From Scytonema sp. UIC 10036 (GTDB taxonomy: Bacteria > Cyanobacteriota > Cyanobacteriia > Cyanobacteriales > Nostocaceae), in the NCBI RefSeq assembly GCF_009725235.1, contig NZ_WJFC01000110.1, positions 1 to 42,624 on the forward strand: 42,624 bases of DNA, read 5' to 3'. Below the pieces are notes generated by a model. It was not told the DNA's origin. It did no database searches and saw nothing but the letters and a program-made list of their open reading frames with translations. Within the stretch, counting starts at the first letter, position 1. Each line of letters starts with the position of its first letter. Of this stretch, positions 35,268 through 42,624 are shown in pieces. A program made the position numbers and the translations under genes.

Positions 35268-35594
35268 ATGCATGAGTTAGGAATTACTCAAAACATTGTC
35301 GCTATTGTATCCGAACACGCTCAAGGGAAAAAAGTGCAGCGAGTTTTACTAGAAATTGGCAAACTTTCTGCCATTATGCCTGATGCTGTGAGATTTTGTT
35401 TTGATGTTTGTACTCAAGGAACTGTTTTAGAAGGTGCAGCTTTAGAAATTCTAGAACCTTCGGGATTGGCACGCTGTTGCCAATGTGGCTTGGAAATTCC
35501 TCTAGAAAAGCCTTTGGGAAGTTGTCAGTGTGGCAGCATACATTTAGATGTAATAGCAGGTACAGAATTAAAAATCAAAGAGATAGAAATTTAA
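35268..35594 (+). CDS. hypA: Hydrogenase nickel-incorporation protein HypA
   Basis: The 108-aa protein starts MHELGITQNIVAIVSEHA, whose His2 is the nickel ligand. It has the zinc site CCQCGLEI ... GSCQCGS. HypA brings nickel with HypB to the [NiFe]-hydrogenase large subunit (or urease in some species). It lies 27 nt before hypB in an operon. The 286 nt upstream show no gene; the PadR gene is on the same strand. Confidence 0.95.
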   Translation: MHELGITQNIVAIVSEHAQGKKVQRVLLEIGKLSAIMPDAVRFCFDVCTQGTVLEGAALEILEPSGLARCCQCGLEIPLEKPLGSCQCGSIHLDVIAGTELKIKEIEI

Positions 35595-35621
35595 TTTTGA
35601 AGTTTTGATTTTAAATTATTT

Positions 35622-36494
35622 ATGTGTGTAACTTGTGGTTGTTCTGACGATGCTGAAGTCACAATGATTAATCCTGAAACAGAGGAAGTACAAGCAATAA
35701 GTAGTAACGGGAATGCTCATCCGCATTTTCACACTCACACTTTACCGGATGGAACAGTTATCTCCCATTCTCATACCCACGATAGTTTGACAGAAGCTTC
35801 TCACATTCATGCGAAAACTCATGGCACAACAATATCATTAGAGCAAGATATCTTAGCAAAAAATAACCTAATAGCAGCACAAAATCGAGGTTGGTTTAAA
35901 GGTCGAAATATTCTGGCTTTAAATCTCATGAGTTCTCCGGGTGCAGGAAAAACAACTTTACTCACTAGAACTATCAATGATTTGAAGCATCAATTAACCA
36001 TTAGTGTCATTGAAGGCGATCAAGAAACTGCTAACGACGCTAAAAAAATTCAAGCAACAGGTTGTAAGGTTGTACAAATCAATACGGGAACAGGCTGTCA
36101 CTTAGAAGCAGCAATGGTAGAACGAGGACTACAACAACTCAATCCTCCGTTGAATTCGGTTGTGATGATTGAGAATGTAGGTAATTTGGTTTGTCCCGCT
36201 TTATTTGATTTAGGTGAAAATGCCAAAGCTGTAATTCTTTCGGTAACGGAAGGGGAAGACAAACCAATCAAATATCCCCATATCTTTCGTGCAAGTGAGG
36301 TCATGATTCTCACTAAAATTGATTTACTGCCTTACGTACAGTTCGACGTTCAGCATTGTATAGAGTACGCCCAACAAGTCAATCCTCATATTCGCATTTT
36401 CCAAGTTTCCGCATTGACTGGTACAGGACTAGCTAATTGGTATAGCTGGTTGTTAGATAAGGTTTCAAATATAGCAATCTTAAATCATTTGTGA
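35622..36494 (+). CDS. hypB: Hydrogenase nickel-incorporation GTPase HypB
   Basis: The 290-aa protein begins MCVTCGCSDD (the high-affinity Ni site Cxx-CGC). A His-rich stretch HPHFHTHTLPDGTVISHSHT stores nickel. The G-domain has the P-loop SSPGAGKTTLLTRT, EGDQET, ENVGNLVCP with the metal Cys, and LTKIDLLPY. It loads nickel into hydrogenase using GTP. It follows hypA. Two short pieces of a second hypB copy survive at 38952-39011. Confidence 0.96.
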   Translation: MCVTCGCSDDAEVTMINPETEEVQAISSNGNAHPHFHTHTLPDGTVISHSHTHDSLTEASHIHAKTHGTTISLEQDILAKNNLIAAQNRGWFKGRNILALNLMSSPGAGKTTLLTRTINDLKHQLTISVIEGDQETANDAKKIQATGCKVVQINTGTGCHLEAAMVERGLQQLNPPLNSVVMIENVGNLVCPALFDLGENAKAVILSVTEGEDKPIKYPHIFRASEVMILTKIDLLPYVQFDVQHCIEYAQQVNPHIRIFQVSALTGTGLANWYSWLLDKVSNIAILNHL

Positions 36495-36520
36495 AAAGTT
36501 AGATCCCCAACAACCCCCAC

Positions 36521-36571
36521 CTCGTTCCCAGGCTCCGCCTGGGAACGCCTAAGTAGAGGCTCCGCCTCCTG
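36521..36571. repeat. REP copy after hypB
   Basis: CTCGTTCCCAGGCTCCGCCT with GGGAACGC, then GAGGCTCCGCCTCC, 26 nt after the hypB stop. It lies between hypB and a convergent Uma2 gene, where it can stop transcripts from the left. Confidence 0.85.
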
Positions 36572-36669
36572 TTCCAATCTGTAACGCGGGGTAGAGCCTC
36601 GCAGTTTGCATTCACAAGCCTTGGGTGAACGACAAGAAGTCACCGAATCTGACCAAACCTTTAGTTATA

Positions 36670-37287
36670 CTAACTACCAGCATCAAAAACTTGTCTTGCC
36701 GTTAAAGTCAGCCCAGGAAACGTTGGAGACACGATGCGGTCGTCACCTCTAAACTGGTTAAGTTGATAAATACCCTCAACCAATGAGTAAACTGAAATAG
36801 TTTTTTGCTTGGGATTGCCAATAAATCGCCTACCACCAAGAGCAAGGTAATCCACAATCCAGTATTCGCAAATGCCGAACGATTCATATTCCTCTAATTT
36901 CAACGCGTAATCATCTTCCCAGTTAGTTGAAACTACTTCAACTATGAGTCGAATAGAATCGCCTCGTGTAATGATAGACTCCTTTTTCCAACGAGATTCA
37001 TGATTACCAACTTGTTGTTTATCTAAAACAATGATATCGGGTTCATAACCACCATTGTCTCTTGGTTTAATAACACATTCTTTGGGAATGAAGTAAGGTA
37101 GTGAAGAGCGACGAATTTCTATAAATAACTCACCGTTGAGCAACCCTGCTACTTCTGAATGCGGTCCTGTTGGTTTAGGTACTTCAACAATTACACCATC
37201 ATGTAATTCGTATTTATGTTCTGAATTTTCTGGATACCATTCGATAAATTCATCAAATGTTACTGTTTTTGATAAAGCTTGGGTCAT
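36670..37287 (-). CDS. Uma2 family (DUF820) putative endonuclease
   Basis: The 205-aa protein has TFDEFIEWYPENSEHKYELH, PHSEVAGLLNGELFIEIRR, YEPDIIVLDKQQ, then RLIVEVVSTNWEDDYALKLE with the Glu and Lys of the fold, and a normal C-terminus (GLTLTARQVFDAGS). It is divergent from the MATE gene. It is of a different subgroup from the two Uma2 genes at 5.5 and 17.4 kb: it lacks the coiled tail and has VVSTNWEDDY in place of ILSPDQS. Confidence 0.88.
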   Translation of the reverse strand: MTQALSKTVTFDEFIEWYPENSEHKYELHDGVIVEVPKPTGPHSEVAGLLNGELFIEIRRSSLPYFIPKECVIKPRDNGGYEPDIIVLDKQQVGNHESRWKKESIITRGDSIRLIVEVVSTNWEDDYALKLEEYESFGICEYWIVDYLALGGRRFIGNPKQKTISVYSLVEGIYQLNQFRGDDRIVSPTFPGLTLTARQVFDAGS

Positions 37288-37329
37288 ATTCTACTCTCAA
37301 TCAACCTTAAGTCATAGTTTCAATAGGAG

Positions 37330-37398
37330 CTACGAGAAACACCTAATCATAGCATTCAATGGACTGTGAGCGGCTGAGTTTCTGTAATGTTGTCTGTA
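37330..37398. repeat. Scar of a lost vapBC pair plus duplicated upstream DNA
   Basis: CTACGAGAAACACCTAATC (37330-37348) matches 18 of 19 bases at the vapC start/vapB stop junction in copy 2 (39770-39788). It runs directly into a segment, 37342-37398, that matches 40019-40075 at 55 of 57 bases. This is best read as a deletion of vapB between two formerly adjacent stretches. Confidence 0.7.
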
Positions 37399-37575
37399 CA
37401 TCTCATGTCAGAATTCTATGGGCTTTCAGTGTCATGCCTGTAAGCTGGCAAATGCGCTGAAAATTAATTGCAAGATTTTGATAGTCACGCAAGAATTGTA
37501 TAGTTGGATGCAGAGCATTTTCCTAAACTGGTTTCAATTGCTTCACGCCCCACATACAGTCCTAAATATTTTGTC

Positions 37576-38925
37576 ATGACTTTTCTCACCGATCGCTCTA
37601 ATATTCGGACTGAAATTCAGGAATTTCTTAAGCTTGCTATCCCATTAGTCAGCGCTCAACTTGCCCAATCTGTTACGGGTTTTGCCGATACTGTCGTTAT
37701 GGGTAGATTAGGACAAGACACTTTAGCTGCAGGTGGATTAGCCTCCATAACCTTTATGACGCTGTTAAACACTGCAACTAGTATGGTGTTAGGAGTCAGT
37801 CCTCTCGTAGCAGCAGCGCATGGTACAGGAGATAAATTACAAGTTACGCAAATAACACGTCAGGGATTATGGATATCAGTAGTCCTGGGAATATCTTTGA
37901 TGCCAATTGTCGGAAATTTGGATGCGCTCATGCTTCATCTCGGACAAACTTCTAGAACGGCTTTTTTAGCAAATGAATACCTAGATGTAGCACTTTGGTG
38001 GATATTTCCTGCTTTGGGGTTTACCGTACTGAGAAGTCTAGTAGCTAGTGTATCTCAAGCTCGTCCGGTAATGGTCATTGCGATCTCTTGGACATTGTTT
38101 GATATTGTAGGCAATTATGCACTAGGGCTAGGTATGTTCGGTTTTCCAAAAATGGGATTGGTGGGTTTGGCATTGACTAGTGCTCTCAGTTTTTGGGGAA
38201 GGTTTTTGTCTCTAATCGTCTACATTCTCTGGCACAAACAACTTAGAACTTACTGTATTTTTCTCTCGTTACATCAAATTAAACCGTTTATTATTCGGCA
38301 ATTGCTTTGGCTTGGTGCGCCAATTGGTATAGCAACAGCTATAGAGTACGGAATGTTTAATATCGTTACATTCTTAATGGGTGCTTTGGGAACTGAGATT
38401 TTGGCAGCACACCAAATTGTTTTACAAACCGTAGGCATTTTTTACATGATTCCATTGGGGATGTCGTATGCTACAACGGTAAGAGTCGGTCAATGGTTCG
38501 GACAGCGAAATATAAAAGCAGCCAAACAAGCTGGATACATTAGCATGGCTTTAGGTGCAGGAGTGATGACACTCATAGCGATCGCAGTGTTAATCTTTCC
38601 TCAACATATAGTAGGATTATTTATCGATTTGCGCGACCCTGCAAATGCAAAAGTTTTATCAATTGCTGTTCCTATGCTGTTTGTAGCAGCTTCAGGAGAA
38701 ATTGTAGATGGAGTACAAAGAACTGCTAATGGCGCACTGCAAGGGCTTCAAGACACTCGCATTCCAATGTTACTCAGCTTTTTTGCTTACTGGGGAGCTG
38801 GTTTGACTAGCGGCTATCTGCTAGGTTTCCACTTTGGTTTTGGTGGCGTGGGCTTGTGGATCGGACAGTCAATTGGGATAGCGATCGCATCTATTGCTTT
38901 CATCTGGCGGTTTCGCCAACTGTAA
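37576..38925 (+). CDS. MATE family multidrug/metabolite exporter
   Basis: The start ATG at 37576 (449 aa) is preferred over the in-frame TTG at 37504. The protein has 12 membrane helices, with the NorM/DinF-like opening LAIPLVSAQLAQSVTGFADT then VVMGRLGQDTLAAGG, and the later repeat LLWLGAPIGIATAIEYGMFN. MATE transporters expel cationic compounds using Na+ or H+ gradients. Its substrate is unknown. A degraded second copy is found at 40019-40129. Confidence 0.93.
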   Translation: MTFLTDRSNIRTEIQEFLKLAIPLVSAQLAQSVTGFADTVVMGRLGQDTLAAGGLASITFMTLLNTATSMVLGVSPLVAAAHGTGDKLQVTQITRQGLWISVVLGISLMPIVGNLDALMLHLGQTSRTAFLANEYLDVALWWIFPALGFTVLRSLVASVSQARPVMVIAISWTLFDIVGNYALGLGMFGFPKMGLVGLALTSALSFWGRFLSLIVYILWHKQLRTYCIFLSLHQIKPFIIRQLLWLGAPIGIATAIEYGMFNIVTFLMGALGTEILAAHQIVLQTVGIFYMIPLGMSYATTVRVGQWFGQRNIKAAKQAGYISMALGAGVMTLIAIAVLIFPQHIVGLFIDLRDPANAKVLSIAVPMLFVAASGEIVDGVQRTANGALQGLQDTRIPMLLSFFAYWGAGLTSGYLLGFHFGFGGVGLWIGQSIGIAIASIAFIWRFRQL

Positions 38926-38951
38926 ATCTCACAACAATAACCAGTAACCTA

Positions 38952-39011
38952 GAAGGCGATCAAGCAACTACTAGCGACGCCAAAAAATTGGTATAGCTGG
39001 TTGTTAGATAA
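38952..39011 (+). pseudogene. Remnant of a second hypB
   Basis: 38952-38989 matches hypB 36012-36050 (the EGDQETANDAKK region, about 33 of 38 bases). It is fused to AATTGGTATAGCTGG... (38986-39011), identical over 26 bases to hypB 36435-36460 (NWYSWLLD). The AATT shared by the two sides suggests a deletion of about 385 bp by microhomology. It starts one base after a CACAACAATAACCAGTAACC segment that recurs at 40493. Confidence 0.85.
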
Positions 39012-39052
39012 TTTGTTAATGTACAGAGGAAGTTGTTAGGGAGGTAAGAGCG

Positions 39053-39340
39053 ATGGCTGAGGTTCTTATCCAAGATTTAGAACCAGCGCTGCTGGAGAAG
39101 TTAGAAATGCTTGCGAAGCTTAATGGGCGATCGCTACAAGCACAGTTAAAGCACATTTTACAAGCAGCAGTTCAAGCCGAAAAGCTAGAGCAATCTGAAG
39201 CTTTAGTAGTTAGTAAAACACCAGAAGAATTAGGTTGGAGTCCGGGTTTTTTTGAGAGGACTGCTCTTAAGTGGGAAGGAGAACTGCTAACAAGAGGGGA
39301 ACAAGGAGAATATGAACAGCGACTCTGGGATTTTCTGTGA
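39053..39340 (+). CDS. FitA/VapB-like ribbon-helix-helix antitoxin
   Basis: The 95-aa protein has an N-terminal ribbon-helix-helix, MAEVLIQDLEPALLEKLEML with AKLNGRSLQAQLKHILQAAV, which binds operator DNA. A C-terminal tail (ELGWSPGFFERTALKWEGEL) normally covers the PIN toxin. GGGAGG precedes the start by about 11 nt. Its stop overlaps the GTG start of a PIN toxin, but that gene is cut after about 16 codons. The antitoxin is left without its partner. Confidence 0.8.
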   Translation: MAEVLIQDLEPALLEKLEMLAKLNGRSLQAQLKHILQAAVQAEKLEQSEALVVSKTPEELGWSPGFFERTALKWEGELLTRGEQGEYEQRLWDFL

Positions 39341-39384
39341 TTTACCTGTTAGATACTAATACATATATTCAATATATAACTCGT
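39337..39384 (+). pseudogene. Truncated vapC start
   Basis: GTG at 39337 overlaps the antitoxin stop and reads VIYLLDTNTYIQYITR, the first strand and helix of a PIN toxin with its first catalytic Asp. After this the frame leaves the family and runs against the tail of a minus-strand vapC. Only about 16 codons of the toxin remain. Confidence 0.7.
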
Positions 39385-39392
39385 TTTAGTCT

Positions 39393-39782
39393 CTATAATG
39401 CAACCGCTGGTATAACTCTTCCCAAAGGAGTACCATCAAAATCAGCATCAAAGCTAACCAAACGCAATCCCCAACGTTCAGCTAAAACATACTGATAAGC
39501 ATCATCAAAGTCTAACTTTAAATTCTGAGCAACTTCTGGTAGAGCATCTAACTCGTCTAAATTTAGCCTTACTTGACGCATACCTACCTTGACATCTTGC
39601 AAAAACAAACGAAATACTTCTGGCATCTGACGTCGTACTAGAATGATGCCAATTGAATAAAGACTAAAATCACTAATATGAAGACTGTCAGCAGGCGCAT
39701 TTAATAAAAATTTCCGCGCTTCGTCAGCCCTTTGCTGCTCCAAAAGCACCTCTAAAAAGACATTAGTATCTACGAGAAACAC
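39393..39782 (-). CDS. VapC-type PIN domain toxin
   Basis: The 129-aa protein starts at a GTG (39782; MFLVDTNVFLEVLLEQQRAD when initiated) with the Asp of the PIN active site. It continues with ISDFSLYSIGIIL, and the late DFDDAYQYVLAERWGLRLVS and DADFD acidic residues that bind Mg. It should cleave RNA. It starts directly after the antitoxin stop (TAAGTG), so both are co-translated. Its tail faces the broken plus-strand vapC. Confidence 0.88.
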   Translation of the reverse strand: MFLVDTNVFLEVLLEQQRADEARKFLLNAPADSLHISDFSLYSIGIILVRRQMPEVFRLFLQDVKVGMRQVRLNLDELDALPEVAQNLKLDFDDAYQYVLAERWGLRLVSFDADFDGTPLGRVIPAVAL

Positions 39783-39992
39783 TTAATCTCCCCATGTCTC
39801 TAAAACTTCACGTTGTAAATCTTGAGCAGAAAGGTTTTTATGGTTCCGCAATGCCCCCGCCCATTTTAACTCTAAAGGTTTAGTCGAGGCGCGGTGTTTA
39901 CTAAGCAAAAACTCAGCAAATTCTCTGACTTGCTGTTGTGAATCTGGTGGCAATTCATCTAAAATTTCTTGTATAACGTTAGTGTTACTCAT
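39783..39992 (-). CDS. DUF2281/VapB-type antitoxin
   Basis: The 69-aa protein (MSNTNVIQEILDELPPDSQQ, QVREFAEFLLSKHR) has the DUF2281 helix pair. A C-terminal LSAQDLQREVLETWGD segment is the usual toxin-binding end. First gene of the vapBC operon at 39393-39992. Apparently intact and active as a pair. Confidence 0.87.
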   Translation of the reverse strand: MSNTNVIQEILDELPPDSQQQVREFAEFLLSKHRASTKPLELKWAGALRNHKNLSAQDLQREVLETWGD

Positions 39993-40018
39993 ACTAGTAT
40001 TCGACTTATCTCTATTTC

Positions 40019-40129
40019 CCTAATCATAGCATTCAATAGACTGTGAGTGGCTGAGTTTCTGTAATGTTGTCTGTATTAGGAATGTCATACACTACAACAG
40101 TACAAGTCGGTCAATGGTTCGGACAGCAG
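40019..40129 (+). pseudogene. Remnant of a second MATE gene and its upstream DNA
   Basis: 40019-40075 matches 37342-37398, the region upstream of the MATE gene, at 55 of 57 bases. It is joined to 40076-40129, which matches MATE codons at 38452-38507 (LGMSYATTVRVGQWFGQ; the remnant reads LGMSYTTTVQVGQWFGQQ). About 1 kb of MATE sequence between them is missing. It is the second half of the decayed duplicate. Confidence 0.85.
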
Positions 40130-40152
40130 TACGCAGATCTGAAACTAAAATT

Positions 40153-40442
40153 ATGCTAGTTAGTATCGCGCCTTATTTGCTCAGTACGTACAGACTTATT
40201 CAATGTGCTTTCCCTAATGGTGTGGACTCTGAGTCTTACTTTCCACTCCTGGCATTACTTTATAATGAAATGAGCCATCGCTGCTTGGCACAAGTCATGG
40301 CTCAATACACTGGAAAAGACTATTTATTGTTCTTAATGATGTGTATGGAGTAGAGTCCGCAGAAATACCATCACCTGAATCAATTGTCAAGGTGAAACAA
40401 CGTTTGCTTGCTTGTGGTTATGAAGAATGGCTCAAAGAGTAA
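40153..40442 (+). pseudogene. Frameshifted small conserved protein, possibly DUF3349
   Basis: From ATG 40153 the frame reads MLVSIAPYLLSTYRLIQCAF, PNGVDSESYFPLLALLYNEM, and AQYTGKDYLL, then goes wrong at FLMMCME and stops. One missing base in TTGTTCTTAATG (about 40330) restores LNDVYGVESAEIPSPESIVK and KQRLLACGYEEWLKE to TAA at 40442. The pattern is that of a small cyanobacterial protein I associate with DUF3349; the family name is uncertain. The shift is clear because both halves read sensibly. Confidence 0.65.
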
Positions 40443-40492
40443 CAAGAAATAGATTTGGGTGTTCCTCCGCAGGCGATCGCGAATCCGAATCC

Positions 40493-40552
40493 CACAACAA
40501 TAACCAGTAACCTATTATTATCGGTCACTGGTCACTGGTCACTGGTCACTCG
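40493..40552. repeat. Duplicated tail segment and GGTCACT heptamer array
   Basis: CACAACAATAACCAGTAACC at 40493-40513 (21 bases with the next T) is identical to 38930-38950 just after the MATE stop. It marks the likely right border of the duplication unit. It is followed by four GGTCACT units (40525-40552), the complement of the CAGTGAC array at 25741. They also touch the end of the next minus-strand gene. Confidence 0.8.
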
Positions 40553-40924
40553 TTAAAGCCAATCTCTATAAGCTGATATCTCATTTACACTTACTTCAAT
40601 CGGTGCGCCTTTGCCAAAGGGAGGATGAACAGTAATTTTTGCATTACTGGCAAACCTCTCTAGCCGATTTCCAATCTGTGGAATATTACTGACTATATGC
40701 CAATACGTGACTATGTCCGGGCAGTCGATAACTAGGGTCAAAATACCATCGTTGGTGGTGATATACCACTGACAACTATAGAGTAGTGCTCGTGTAACGC
40801 GATCGCACGCCTCAAAAAAGCATCTACCAGTAGACCTTTCTAATTGCCAACGCAGGATTCTATCTATTTGCGTTGCTTCAGTGGGTGGCATATCTTCCGG
40901 GGGGAGGAAGGGTCTCTTCATCAT
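40553..40924 (-). CDS. Hypothetical protein, 123 aa
   Basis: The protein begins MMKRPFLPPEDMPPTEATQI and has W-Q-L-E-R-S-T-G-R-C-F-F, LTLVIDCPDIVTYWHIVSNI and a final ISAYRDWL. AAGGGG lies upstream of the start. It reads as a single alpha/beta domain. I do not recognise the family; it looks like a conserved cyanobacterial hypothetical. It lies 56 nt downstream of the LLM oxidoreductase on the same strand and may be co-transcribed. Confidence 0.6.
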   Translation of the reverse strand: MMKRPFLPPEDMPPTEATQIDRILRWQLERSTGRCFFEACDRVTRALLYSCQWYITTNDGILTLVIDCPDIVTYWHIVSNIPQIGNRLERFASNAKITVHPPFGKGAPIEVSVNEISAYRDWL

Positions 40925-40980
40925 AACTTACCCCTTCTAGCTAATAGCTAAGGTTTATTTAAGTGCCTTAAGTTTATGTT

Positions 40981-41997
40981 CTAGACGTAGTTCCGCACCT
41001 CTTGGTTGTAGCGCGTTAAACTCTCTAGGTTCTTTTGCAAACTAAAAGATGAAGGTTTCAGCGCTAACGTCCCTAAATTAAGTTCATCCTGAAATCTTTT
41101 GATTTTATCGCGACAAGTCGCAACATCTCCAATGATGGAGTTCTCAATTAAGTAGTCCTCATCAAAACAGATGTTTGTGCGATCGAAGGGTTTCAGGTTT
41201 TGATTTGGGCTGTTCTGTATAACTTGAGCGGTGTTAGCTTTCATTTTCATACTGAATTGGCGGATGAAAGGGAAAGCCTCACTTACGGCTTCATCATAAG
41301 TCTTAGCGACATAAAAGAAGCGTGCGAGCATCAAGTCCTCAGTACCGCCAGAATTTAAGGTACGATATTGGGTTACTGTTTTCTTCAATCTTTCTAGGGA
41401 AAACGGAGGTCCTCCCATCAAAGCAAAGGAATGTTTTGCAGCGAAAGCAATCGCATCGTCATTACCGCTTGCGATATAAACTGGAACCTTTTTTTGCAAT
41501 GGTTTTGGGTGAACTGTAATGCGATCGCACTGATAATACCGTCCCTTGAACGATACATCCGTTTCATACAAAAGCTGATGAATCAAAGCCATCGCCTCAA
41601 GCATTTTGGGGCGGGATTCACTCATAGGTATGGCGAAATGCTTGTTTTGATCTGGAAATGGTCCCCCTTTGGCGACTCCAAACAAGAGCCTTCCATCACA
41701 CAGATTGTCTAATGTAGCAATATCTTCCGCCACTCGGATCGGGTTATGAAACGGTAGCAAAACCGCAGCGGTACCCAGTTTGATTGTTGAAGTCACACCT
41801 GCTAAATGTGCTACCAACACCAAAATTGATGGGCTGAGATTAAATTCATTGAAATGATGCTCTGAGATCCAGGCTTCTTCAAAACCCAGACTTTCAGCAT
41901 ACTGTACCAGCGTAACTTGCTCTTGAATAGCAAGACGAGAGTTTTGGTGATGGTTTTCGTAGTTACAAAAAAGACCAGTTTTCATTGCAAGCGTCAT
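40981..41997 (-). CDS. LLM-class (luciferase-like) flavin monooxygenase
   Basis: The 338-aa protein is a TIM-barrel of the bacterial luciferase family: GLFCNYENHHQ, AESLGFEEAWISEHHF, LGTAAVLLPFHNPIRVAEDI, LDNLCDGRLLFGVAKGG, and the IYIASGNDDAI-like block. These use reduced flavin and O2 to oxidise small organic molecules. No luciferase beta partner and no specific substrate motif are seen. It starts 9 nt after the 116-aa gene, so the two form an operon. Confidence 0.9.
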   Translation of the reverse strand: MTLAMKTGLFCNYENHHQNSRLAIQEQVTLVQYAESLGFEEAWISEHHFNEFNLSPSILVLVAHLAGVTSTIKLGTAAVLLPFHNPIRVAEDIATLDNLCDGRLLFGVAKGGPFPDQNKHFAIPMSESRPKMLEAMALIHQLLYETDVSFKGRYYQCDRITVHPKPLQKKVPVYIASGNDDAIAFAAKHSFALMGGPPFSLERLKKTVTQYRTLNSGGTEDLMLARFFYVAKTYDEAVSEAFPFIRQFSMKMKANTAQVIQNSPNQNLKPFDRTNICFDEDYLIENSIIGDVATCRDKIKRFQDELNLGTLALKPSSFSLQKNLESLTRYNQEVRNYV

Positions 41998-42006
41998 TTT
42001 TTCTTC

Positions 42007-42357
42007 CTAGGTGGAAACCCAGTGCAAATCCAACCACAAGCGTGGATGTGCTTCTTTCAGCTTGGACATTGGATCGCGTAGCAGTCGCGTTGCATTTAGG
42101 AAAACGACTTGAACTAGCCCCATGTTTTCTGCAACTTCTCGGAGTATTTCCTTATGAGATTGCACGTGGTGCATTATATTGTCAGAGCAATAAATTCCTA
42201 AATAGAGCAAGCGCTTGGGAGGGCGTCCCCAGTAAGTAGAGATAACTTTCACATAGCAACCGTTTAATAATTCCCCTACTTTTGGGTAATAGTGATTGAT
42301 GACCCTGAGAAATTCTTGGGTTAGAATATCTTCACTAATCATTAGAAAAGGTGACAT
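42007..42357 (-). CDS. Hypothetical protein, 116 aa, upstream of the LLM gene
   Basis: The protein (MSPFLMISEDILTQEFLRVI ... YYPKVGELLNGCYVKVISTY) is soluble, about 13 kDa, with one cysteine pair spaced widely. A second in-frame ATG at residue 6 is possible. I recognise no family. The 9-nt gap to the flavin oxygenase suggests a shared pathway, for example a small accessory or product-binding protein, but this is guesswork. Confidence 0.6.
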   Translation of the reverse strand: MSPFLMISEDILTQEFLRVINHYYPKVGELLNGCYVKVISTYWGRPPKRLLYLGIYCSDNIMHHVQSHKEILREVAENMGLVQVVFLNATRLLRDPMSKLKEAHPRLWLDLHWVST

Positions 42358-42500
42358 TTGTAGGGATTATCACTTTATCTAAGATAACACATTTTGGTTA
42401 TATTTATCTGATAAATATTGAATGAATTACAAATTTAATAATTTATTTTTTTAGGTTAAATAAAATGTTTTTAGGACAACAAAAAATACTCTCAAATAAT

Positions 42501-42589
42501 TTACCCCCCCTTAATCCCCCCTTTCCAAGGGGGGAAATTAGAGTTCTAGTTCCCTCCCCTTTACAAGGGGAGGGTTAGGGTGGGGTAAA
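42501..42589. repeat. C/G-rich palindromic repeat, inverted copy
   Basis: CCCCCCTTTCCAAGGGGGG and CCCTCCCCTTTACAAGGGGA hairpins match the element at 5393-5476 in reverse orientation. The DNA on both sides (42358-42624) holds no gene that I can see. Confidence 0.7.
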
Positions 42590-42624
42590 ACAAAATCTTA
42601 AATCACCAAATATATTGTGGGGAT

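Noticed and set aside
37504..37575. N-terminal 24-aa extension of the MATE protein from a TTG start
   Set aside because: The extension does not look like a MATE N-terminus, and the ATG at 37576 gives the usual family start.

Overview
The window comes from a filamentous, probably heterocyst-type (Nostocales-like) cyanobacterium. The evidence is the photosystem II cytochrome b559 operon psbEFLJ behind rubA-ycf48, the cyanobacterial NDH-1 genes ndhCKJ, a KaiC-like ATPase, many HIP1 octamers (GCGATCGC), short tandemly repeated repeats, and several Uma2-family genes.

Layout. 0-1.1 kb: small minus-strand genes, including a Rof-like protein. 1.8-5.3 kb: metH. 5.5-9.0 kb: a Uma2 gene, a NERD-helicase and a GNAT acetyltransferase broken by an in-frame amber codon. 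9.6-16.5 kb: a photosynthetic core with a large protein of unknown function, a PsaI-like ORF, psbJ-L-F-E, ycf48 and rubA on the minus strand, and ndhC-K-J leaving divergently on the plus strand. 16.7-21 kb: a gene graveyard holding a broken restriction-like protein, Uma2 genes, a vapBC operon whose toxin is split by a 286-bp insertion, frameshifted small genes and a Uma2 fragment. 21-25.7 kb: a signalling cluster with a receiver-histidine kinase divergent from a double-RecA KaiC-like ATPase and a pseudo-receiver histidine kinase. 26.5-27.2 kb: a REP-associated tyrosine transposase with a tandem array of its likely REP target. 27.4-33.7 kb: a CBM20-SGNH-DUF1796 fusion, a MatB-like acyl-CoA synthetase and penicillin-binding protein 2. 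34.4-36.5 kb: a PadR regulator with visible operators, then hypA-hypB. 36.7-40.5 kb: a Uma2 gene, a MATE exporter and VapBC genes. 40.5-42.4 kb: a hypothetical gene, an LLM-class flavin oxidoreductase and its small partner.

Three structures stand out. (1) About a dozen copies of one two-hairpin REP sequence (core CCCAGGC-N-GCCTGGG plus GGAGGC-N-GCCTCC) are scattered across the window. The transposase gene lies among them, and its own C-terminus is encoded by a REP. (2) 36.0-40.5 kb looks like an old tandem duplication in which copy 1 kept hypB and the MATE gene but lost a vapBC pair, while copy 2 kept vapBC and retains only scars of hypB and MATE. (3) A vapC toxin is interrupted by a small element carrying the N-terminal HTH of an IS607-type resolvase; removing 286 bp in silico restores the reading frame exactly.

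No rRNA, tRNA or CRISPR array was recognised. All calls come from reading the sequence; no database search was run.
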